NCBI GenBank assembly: GCA_022821935.1
Contig: JAJECR010000295.1
Coordinates: forward strand, 1-11,625
Length of the DNA stretch: 11,625 bases
DNA from: Candidatus Latescibacterota bacterium
GTDB taxonomy: Bacteria; JAAXHH01
Reading direction: 5' to 3'
Below the pieces are notes generated by a model that saw nothing but the letters and a program-made list of their open reading frames with translations, searched no databases and was not told the DNA's origin. Position 1 is the first letter of the stretch, and each line of letters opens with the position of its first letter. The position numbers and the translations under genes are program-made. This document shows, one piece after another, positions 6,937 through 11,625 of this stretch.

Positions 6937-6953
6937 GCCGCGTGCCGCGCGGC
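6937..6953. terminator. GC-rich hairpin in the 33-bp gap between convergent purF and accD
   Basis: GCCGCG (6937-6942) and CGCGGC (6948-6953) can pair around a five-base loop. The hairpin lies inside two and a half tandem copies of the heptamer CCGCGTG. It sits between the two stop codons and could serve both genes, but neither strand has a T-run after the stem. Confidence 0.3.
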
Positions 6954-6960
6954 GGTTCCA

Positions 6961-7836
6961 TCACGGCGCTTCCGGTTCCGCCTCTTCCTTCTTCTCCCGG
7001 TCGGGGAAATAACTCAGGATCGTGGTCAGCGTCTCCCGCAGCCTGGTCCTGGGTACGACCTGGTCCACGAAACCCTTGTTCAGGAAAAACTCCGCGGTCT
7101 GGAATCCCTCCGGCAGACTCGATCCGATGGTCTGCTCGATCACCCTGCCGCCGGCAAAACCCATCATGGCGCCCGGCTCGGCCAGGGTGAAGTCTCCGAG
7201 CGAAGCGTAACTCGCCATCACGCCGGCCATGGTCGGATTCGTAATCAGGACAATGAAGGGGATCTTCTCCTCCGACAGGCGATTCAGCCACAGGGACGTC
7301 TTCGCCATCTGCATGAGGGAGAGGATGCCTTCCTGCATGCGCGCTCCCCCCGAGGTGGCTACAACCAGCAGAGGTATCTTCAGGTCGAGGGACCGCCTGA
7401 TGGACCGGGTTACTTTTTCGCCCACCACGGAACCCATGCTGCCGGCCAGAAAAGAACCGTCGTGGATCGACAGCGAAACGAGCCTTCCCTCGATACGGCC
7501 GGTACCCGACACCACCGCCTCCTGCATGCCCGTTCGCTTCTGGTACCGCTTCATGTAGTCCGGGTAGTTTTCCTTCTCCTTGAACTGGAGCGGGTCGACG
7601 GTGCGCAGGTCCGTGTCGGCTTCGACGAAGGTGTCCGGATCCATGATCAGGGAGATATACCCCTGGTGGCCGATCTTGAAATGATACCCGCACTGGCCGC
7701 ACACGTTGAAGTCCCGTTCGAGTTCAGCCTTGTACAGCATGGCGTCGCACTTGTCGCACTTAACCCACAGCCCCTTCGGGATTTCCTTGCGTTTCTGGGG
7801 ATTCAGTCCCCGCTGTCTTCTTTCAAACCAGGCCAT
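6961..7836 (-). CDS. accD: Acetyl-CoA carboxylase carboxyltransferase subunit beta
   Basis: AccD forms with AccA the carboxyltransferase that moves the carboxyl group from biotin to acetyl-CoA, giving malonyl-CoA for fatty acid synthesis. The 291-residue length is normal. An N-terminal zinc ribbon has the four cysteines C27, C30, C46 and C49 (CDKC and CGQC). The carboxyltransferase fold follows, with LAGSMGSVVGEK (130-141), the TSGGARMQEG signature (161-170), and ASYASLGD then AEPGAMMGFAGGRVIEQT (208-236). The C-terminal tail is charged and variable. The ATG start gives the usual MAWFERR beginning, but the ribosome binding site is weak. It follows the phosphorylase gene after 36 bases on the same strand, so the two probably share a transcript. 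accA is not in the window. Confidence 0.97.
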   Translation of the reverse strand: MAWFERRQRGLNPQKRKEIPKGLWVKCDKCDAMLYKAELERDFNVCGQCGYHFKIGHQGYISLIMDPDTFVEADTDLRTVDPLQFKEKENYPDYMKRYQKRTGMQEAVVSGTGRIEGRLVSLSIHDGSFLAGSMGSVVGEKVTRSIRRSLDLKIPLLVVATSGGARMQEGILSLMQMAKTSLWLNRLSEEKIPFIVLITNPTMAGVMASYASLGDFTLAEPGAMMGFAGGRVIEQTIGSSLPEGFQTAEFFLNKGFVDQVVPRTRLRETLTTILSYFPDREKKEEAEPEAP

Positions 7837-7872
7837 GTTGTACTCGCTTACCCTTTCAAAGCCGGAGATAGT

Positions 7873-8694
7873 TTACGAATCGGAGGTTTCCCGGTGCACC
7901 TTGCGGATCAGACGGACCAGCAGATCGGAAAAATGTCCGGCCGACGACTCGACCGTCGACGCCACGTCTTCCGTATCGACCGTTTCCCCTTTTCGGCCGG
8001 TCCAGACATTGGATATGCACGACAGGGCGGCGGTCCTCATGCCGAGACGCCGGCCGGCCAGCACTTCGGGGACGGTAGACATGGTCACCGCGTCCGCTCC
8101 CAGTGATTTCAGCAAGGAAATTTCGGCGCGGGTCTCGAAAGACGGACCGGGCATCCACGCCAGAATTCCTTGTTGAACAGACCGTTTTCTTTGTATACTA
8201 ATCTCTAGCAACGACGCCCTCAATGCATCATCATAACAGGGATCGTCGTCCGGGTCCGCGGTCAGGTCTCCCATCTGTCTTCGGCCGATGGGATGGATAT
8301 GATGCCGTACGGCCATTAGATCTCCCGCCTCGTACCGGGGATTCAGCCCGCCGGCTGCATTGGTAACGATCAGCACTTCGACGCCGAACCGGTGCATCAC
8401 CTCGAGCGGATAAGCAATTTGCCGTATGTCGTACCCCTCGTAAAGGTGGACCCGGCCCTGCATCACGATTACGGACGCACCGTCCCGGCCGCCATAGACC
8501 AGGTTGCCCTCGTGGCCTTTGACGGTCGACGCCGGAAAATGAGGGATGGAACGATAGGGTACAACTGATTTCTGGTCGACAATCTGTGCGCACGTCCCGA
8601 ACCCGGTGCCCAGGATCACGCCGAACCGGGCGGTTGAAAACCCCTGCGAACGCAGGAAGTCCGTGGTCTCGCTCAGTGGATCATGACCGGACAT
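7873..8694 (-). CDS. Purine nucleoside phosphorylase, trimeric (class I, 6-oxopurine) type
   Basis: This enzyme splits inosine or guanosine with phosphate into base and ribose-1-phosphate, for purine salvage. The 273 residues match the trimeric PNP/MTAP family. Visible motifs are a phosphate-loop-like GVILGTGFG (25-33; GSGLG in relatives), MQGRVHLYEGY (78-88) with the Arg-His-Tyr phosphate and ribose contacts, NAAGGLNP (112-119), MPGPSFETRAE (181-191) and AVTMSTVPEV (202-211). Asn229 in CISNVW takes the place of human Asn243; methylthioadenosine phosphorylases have Asp there, so a 6-oxopurine enzyme is more likely. The gene is first in a leftward unit with accD and is divergent from the cytidylate-kinase-like gene across 65 bases. 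The start ATG has GAAGG nine bases upstream. Symbols punA, pnp and deoD are used variously, so none is given. Confidence 0.93.
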   Translation of the reverse strand: MSGHDPLSETTDFLRSQGFSTARFGVILGTGFGTCAQIVDQKSVVPYRSIPHFPASTVKGHEGNLVYGGRDGASVIVMQGRVHLYEGYDIRQIAYPLEVMHRFGVEVLIVTNAAGGLNPRYEAGDLMAVRHHIHPIGRRQMGDLTADPDDDPCYDDALRASLLEISIQRKRSVQQGILAWMPGPSFETRAEISLLKSLGADAVTMSTVPEVLAGRRLGMRTAALSCISNVWTGRKGETVDTEDVASTVESSAGHFSDLLVRLIRKVHRETSDS

Positions 8695-8747
8695 GGCGCG
8701 GCGCCTTCAATCGGTTTTCTCGTCTCCTTTGACGGCTGCGCGCAACT

Positions 8748-8753
8748 AAGGAG
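8748..8753 (+). promoter_or_regulatory. Ribosome binding site of the cytidylate-kinase-like gene
   Basis: AAGGAG lies six bases before the ATG at 8760 and fixes that start. The 65-base gap it shares with the divergent phosphorylase gene has no clear -35/-10 pair on either strand. Confidence 0.7.
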
Positions 8754-8759
8754 TCCATC

Positions 8760-9455
8760 ATGAGCATCATAACGGTTGCCAGAGAATACGGCAGCGGCGG
8801 GAAGGATATCGCGAAGATCGTCGCGGACCGCCTTGGCTATGATTGCGTGGACAAGGAACTCATCGCCGAAATCGCACATACCGCCGGCGTTTCGGAAGAT
8901 GTCGTCGAACGGTTGGACGAAGTGGGCGAATCGGCCATTCGTCGATTCCTCGGCGAGCTGTTCACTCCTTCGACCGTCTACTCCCTGTCCCCGGAATACC
9001 CGCCCCTCATCTGGCCCTATGTGCCCGGCGACGACGAAGGGACGAAGGACCCCACCTCCCTCAAAAACACCTTTCTCGACCGGGGAGAATACCTCCAGAT
9101 CCTTCAGGACACCATCCGTTCGCTGGCCGGCAGAAAGAACGTGATCATCGTCGGGCGCGGCAGCCAGTGCATCCTTTCAGACAGCAAAACCGTTTTCCAC
9201 ACCCGGTTCATCGCGCCCTTCGAATACCGGGTCGACGTGATCATGGACGAGATGAATCTCCCGCGGGACCGGGCCGCCGAACTCATCAAGGAAAAGGACC
9301 GCCAGCGCGCGCTTTACCTGCAGCACAACTACCAATGCGACTGGACGGACGCGACCCTCTACCACGTGGTGTTCAATACGTCACGCACGTCGTGGGAGAA
9401 CATGGCCGACATCGTGATCGACACCCATCGCAGACTCTTTGGGGACGATGGATGA
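8760..9455 (+). CDS. Cytidylate-kinase-like family protein (AAK26/Cytidylate_kin2 type)
   Basis: This 231-residue cytosolic protein has the N-terminus of the cytidylate-kinase-like family: SIITVAREYGSGGKDIAKIVADRLGY, a P-loop-type nucleotide site with Gly-rich YGSGGKDIA at 10-18, then DKELIAEIA (31-39). The other family hallmark is NVIIVGRGSQCIL (127-139), followed by the RV segment (157-158) and a basic stretch KEKDRQRALYL (177-187) that recalls the NMP-kinase lid. A less conserved insert at about 55-105 contains SPEYPPLIWPY. True Cmk phosphorylates CMP, but members of this branch are mostly untested, so the substrate is open. The gene is followed 105 bases later by the thioredoxin-TPR gene on the same strand, with no obvious functional link. 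Confidence 0.85.
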   Translation: MSIITVAREYGSGGKDIAKIVADRLGYDCVDKELIAEIAHTAGVSEDVVERLDEVGESAIRRFLGELFTPSTVYSLSPEYPPLIWPYVPGDDEGTKDPTSLKNTFLDRGEYLQILQDTIRSLAGRKNVIIVGRGSQCILSDSKTVFHTRFIAPFEYRVDVIMDEMNLPRDRAAELIKEKDRQRALYLQHNYQCDWTDATLYHVVFNTSRTSWENMADIVIDTHRRLFGDDG

Positions 9456-9525
9456 AAGCCCCTTCACCCGGATAAACCGCATCGAAAGATAACCCCGACC
9501 AACAGATATGTCAATAAACGGCTTG

Positions 9526-9551
9526 TCACCGCGCGCGCCGCTAACCGGTGA
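9526..9551 (+). promoter_or_regulatory. Inverted repeat just before the thioredoxin gene's ribosome binding site
   Basis: TCACCG (9526-9531) and CGGTGA (9546-9551) are exact inverted arms around a 14-base GC-rich loop. The right arm ends at the first base of the AGGAAAGG ribosome binding site, so the stem would sit against it in the mRNA. A control role is only a possibility; the stem is short. No convincing promoter is seen in the 105-base gap. Confidence 0.2.
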
Positions 9552-9558
9552 GGAAAGG
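9551..9558 (+). promoter_or_regulatory. Ribosome binding site of the thioredoxin-TPR gene
   Basis: AGGAAAGG ends two bases before the ATG at 9561; its AGGA part has the better spacing (six bases). It supports this ATG, which gives the usual short thioredoxin N-terminus. Confidence 0.55.
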
Positions 9559-9560
9559 CG

Positions 9561-10376
9561 ATGAACTACGAGGTTTCCGACTTTAACGAAGAGGTAGTGG
9601 AACGAAGCCACACGATCCCCGTGTTGGTCGATTTCTGGGCGGAGTGGTGCGGGCCCTGCAAGGTACTGGGCCCCGTGATCGAATCCCTCGCCGAACGACA
9701 CCGGGACCGATGGAAACTCGTAAAGGTGAATACGGAAGTACACCAGGAGATCGCGCGCAGGTACGGTATTCAGGGCATTCCCAACGTCAAGATGTTCGTG
9801 GATGGGGAGGTAAGGGACGAGTTTACGGGCGCGCTGCCGGAACCCATGATCGAGCAGTGGCTGAAAAAGGCCCTGCCGAGTGCTCACGCGCGGCAGCTCG
9901 GAGAGGCGCTCCGGCACCTGGAAGCAGGCGATTTGCAGGGTGGCCGCGCCCTGCTCGAGGAGGTACTGGTGTCGGAGCCGGACAACGAGCAGGCGTCGGT
10001 CTGCCTGGCGCGCACCTGGCTGGATGAAGACCCCGGCCGAAGCCTGGACCTTTTGAAGCCGATCGAACCGGGTACGGAATACCATGACTCGGCGGAAGTC
10101 CTGCGGACCATCGCCGGCCTGTTCCTCCACCTCGACACGCCGGAAAACCTCGATGAAGATCCGGTCAAGCCGGGTTACGTCCAGGCGATCGGGCATCTCA
10201 GGCGGGGGGCGTACGATCTCGCCCTGCAAGGTTTCATCGAGGTGCTGGAGATGAACCGGTCCTACGACGACGACGGCCCCCGGCGGAGCTGCGTCGCCAT
10301 ATTCGGCATGCTCGGCGAGCGTCACCCGACGACACGCCAGTATCGCCGCGCCTTCAGCAACGCGTTGTACGCCTGA
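9561..10376 (+). CDS. Thioredoxin-domain protein with C-terminal TPR-like region (YbbN/CnoX-like)
   Basis: The N-terminal domain (about 1-105) is a complete thioredoxin fold: VLVDFWAEWCGPCK with redox cysteines C30 and C33, and the cis-proline at 74 in GIPNVKMF. No signal peptide is present, so it is cytosolic. Residues about 108-240 are helical and TPR-like, with helix pairs such as LGEALRHLEAGDLQGGRALLEEVLVSEPDNEQA and YDLALQGFIEVLEM. This two-part layout, about 270-300 residues long, is that of YbbN/CnoX, a chaperone-redox protein that hands clients to GroEL and DnaK. E. coli CnoX lacks the full CxxC site; here WCGPC is intact, so disulfide reduction is expected as well. The gene lies behind the cytidylate-kinase-like gene and converges on aceE. 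Confidence 0.88.
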   Translation: MNYEVSDFNEEVVERSHTIPVLVDFWAEWCGPCKVLGPVIESLAERHRDRWKLVKVNTEVHQEIARRYGIQGIPNVKMFVDGEVRDEFTGALPEPMIEQWLKKALPSAHARQLGEALRHLEAGDLQGGRALLEEVLVSEPDNEQASVCLARTWLDEDPGRSLDLLKPIEPGTEYHDSAEVLRTIAGLFLHLDTPENLDEDPVKPGYVQAIGHLRRGAYDLALQGFIEVLEMNRSYDDDGPRRSCVAIFGMLGERHPTTRQYRRAFSNALYA

Positions 10377-10400
10377 TTACGACCGGGCATCAGGGAAAGA

Positions 10401-10432
10401 GACGGGGACGCCGGCCTATCGGCGCATCCGTC
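10401..10432. terminator. Symmetric two-step hairpin between the convergent thioredoxin and aceE genes
   Basis: The outer arms GACGG (10401-10405) and CCGTC (10428-10432) enclose inner arms CGCCG (10409-10413) and CGGCG (10420-10424), with a symmetric 3x3 internal loop and a six-base apical loop. It starts 24 bases after the thioredoxin stop and lies before the aceE stop on the other strand. No T-run follows, so it may work as a barrier or transcript-end stabiliser rather than a classical terminator. Confidence 0.4.
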
Positions 10433-10470
10433 GTATCACGCGCATTACGGCGCATCACGCCGCATCCGTC
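10423..10470. repeat. Degenerate decamer tandem repeat in the convergent gap
   Basis: Four near-identical decamers are seen: CGCATCCGTC (10423-10432), CGCATTACGG (10441-10450), CGCATCACGC (10451-10460) and CGCATCCGTC again (10461-10470). A shorter related unit, GTATCACG, fills 10433-10440. The first and last copies are identical, and the last runs into the aceE stop codon. The first copy also forms part of the hairpin arms. Its role is unknown. Confidence 0.5.
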
Positions 10471-11625
10471 ACACGTCCAGAGGATTGGCCTTTTCGGGGT
10501 CGATCTCCAACTTGCGCATGGCCCGCTCCGGGACATCGGGGGAGAGTTCCCCTTTCCGGGCGAGGGCATTGAGGGTTCCGAGGGTGATGAAGCGAGCGTC
10601 CATCTCGAAGAAGTTCCGCAGCGCCGGTCGGCTGTCACTCCGGCCGAAACCGTCCGTCCCCAGCGAGACCACGGGACCCGGCACCCAGCGCGCAATGGAA
10701 TCCGGCAGCGTCCTTACATAGTCGGAGGCCATGACGTACACACCTCCGGTGTCCTCGAGACTTTGCGAAATGTACGGCACGCGGGGCGGTTCCGACGGGT
10801 GCAGCAGGTTCCAGCGTTCGGCGTCCATGGCGTCGCGCCGCAGCTGCTTGTAACTCGTCACGCTCCACACGTCAGCCTCCACTCCGAAGTCCTCGGCCAG
10901 CATCTCCTGGGCTTTCAGCGATTCGTTGATGATGGAACCGCTTCCGAAGAGGTGGGCTTTCGCCCCGCCCCCGTTGAGCGAACGAAGCCGGTACATGCCC
11001 TTCAGGATGCCTTCTTCCACCCCTTCGGGCATGGACGGCATGGCGTAGTTCTCGTTCTGCACGGTGATGTAGTAGAACAGGTCCTCCTGGTCCACGTACA
11101 TCCTCCGGATGCCGTCCTTGATGATGGTCGCCAGTTCGTAGGCGTAGGCCGGATCGTAGGTTCGCAGGTTGGGTACGGGGTCGGCAAGCAGATGGCTCTG
11201 GCCGTCCTGGTGCTGCAGTCCCTCGCCGTTCAGCGTTGTCCGTCCCGCCGTACCGCCCAGGAGAAACCCCCGCGTCCGCATCTCCGCGGCGGCCCAGATC
11301 AGGTCGCCGACGCGCTGCAGGCCGAACATGGAATAGAAGATGAAGAAGGGGATCGTATTGACGCCGTGGGTCGAATAGGCCGTCCCTGCGGCGACGAAGG
11401 AGGACAGGGAACCCGCCTCCGTTATGCCTTCCTCAAGGATCTGGCCGTCCTGGGCTTCCTTGTAGTAGAGCAGCGTATCAATGTCCACCGGTTCGTATAG
11501 CTGGCCGGCGTGGGAATATATGCCGCACTGGCGGAAGAGGGCTTCCATGCCGAAGGTTCGCGCCTCGTCAGGCACGATGGGCACGATCAGCTTGCCGGTC
11601 TCGGGTTCGCGCAACAGGCGTGAGA
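10469..11625 (-). CDS. aceE: Pyruvate dehydrogenase E1 component, homodimeric type (C-terminal part, cut by window edge)
   Basis: E1 decarboxylates pyruvate with thiamine diphosphate and passes the acetyl group to lipoyl-E2, making acetyl-CoA. The window holds about 384 codons, against some 890 residues for E. coli AceE, so the thiamine-diphosphate pyrophosphate-binding half lies beyond the right edge. The frame runs through the edge; the TTG at 11614 is internal, not a start. Stretches matching AceE closely are VPDEARTFGMEALFRQCGIY, ILEEGITEAGS with the conserved glutamate that contacts the cofactor, IYYSMFG-like FYSMFGLQRVGDLIW, GRTTLNGEGLQHQDGQSH, DPAYAYELA, QNENYAMPSMPEG, VTSYKQLRRDAMDAERWN and LGTDGFGRSDSR. 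The protein ends in IDPEKANPLDV, as expected. The stop is TGA (10469-10471). The E2 and E3 genes are not visible. Confidence 0.96.
   Translation of the reverse strand, partial: SRLLREPETGKLIVPIVPDEARTFGMEALFRQCGIYSHAGQLYEPVDIDTLLYYKEAQDGQILEEGITEAGSLSSFVAAGTAYSTHGVNTIPFFIFYSMFGLQRVGDLIWAAAEMRTRGFLLGGTAGRTTLNGEGLQHQDGQSHLLADPVPNLRTYDPAYAYELATIIKDGIRRMYVDQEDLFYYITVQNENYAMPSMPEGVEEGILKGMYRLRSLNGGGAKAHLFGSGSIINESLKAQEMLAEDFGVEADVWSVTSYKQLRRDAMDAERWNLLHPSEPPRVPYISQSLEDTGGVYVMASDYVRTLPDSIARWVPGPVVSLGTDGFGRSDSRPALRNFFEMDARFITLGTLNALARKGELSPDVPERAMRKLEIDPEKANPLDV

Noticed and set aside
8728..8755. TTGACG at 8728-8733 as a -35 box for the cytidylate-kinase-like gene
   Set aside because: A -10 box at the right distance would fall in the ribosome binding site, and no TATAAT-like sequence is there.
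11604..11614. TTG at 11614 as the start of a short aceE-like protein
   Set aside because: The frame continues open to the window edge with SRL residues before it, and the sequence matches the middle of full-length AceE, so this is an internal codon.

Overview
The window is a GC-rich bacterial chromosome segment with closely packed housekeeping genes. No tRNA, rRNA, CRISPR array, integrase or complete insertion sequence is visible. Several features fit a Gram-negative, possibly uncultured, environmental lineage: a [4Fe-4S]-type PurF, a homodimeric-type pyruvate dehydrogenase E1, a YbbN/CnoX-like thioredoxin-TPR protein, and an OPT-like membrane protein of a type I associate with environmental candidate phyla. 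The phylum assignment is inference only; nothing here fixes the taxon.

Layout. Bases 1-406 hold no intact gene. They contain an edge-truncated inverted repeat (1-24) and two gene 3' ends on opposite strands (65-199 minus, 200-274 plus) that both lose their upstream parts at about 190-200, which looks like a rearrangement or assembly junction. A large OPT-superfamily-like transporter follows (407-2431, minus). Its upstream region (2432-2624) carries two sigma70-like promoters and several palindromes. Next, read leftwards, is a probable two-gene unit ndk -> recD2 (5323-2625). It is divergent from purF (5518-6927, plus), which has a good sigma70-like promoter with a 14-bp palindrome against its -35 box. 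purF converges across 33 bp on a second leftward unit, purine nucleoside phosphorylase -> accD (8694-6961). Divergent from that is a rightward pair: a cytidylate-kinase-like protein (8760-9455) and a thioredoxin-TPR protein (9561-10376). The last gene, aceE (10469 to the right edge, minus), is cut by the window and converges on the thioredoxin gene across a structured, repeat-containing gap.

How the genes relate. Four of the nine main genes concern nucleotides: PurF starts purine synthesis, the phosphorylase salvages purines, Ndk makes NTPs and dNTPs, and the cytidylate-kinase-like protein may act on NMPs. RecD2 uses ATP for DNA repair and is co-oriented with ndk. AceE makes acetyl-CoA and AccD is part of the enzyme that commits it to fatty acid synthesis, but the two are not in one transcription unit. 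I see no convincing new multi-gene system. The points most worth checking are the poorly characterised transporter with its elaborate control region, the operator-like site at purF, and the broken junction at the left end.
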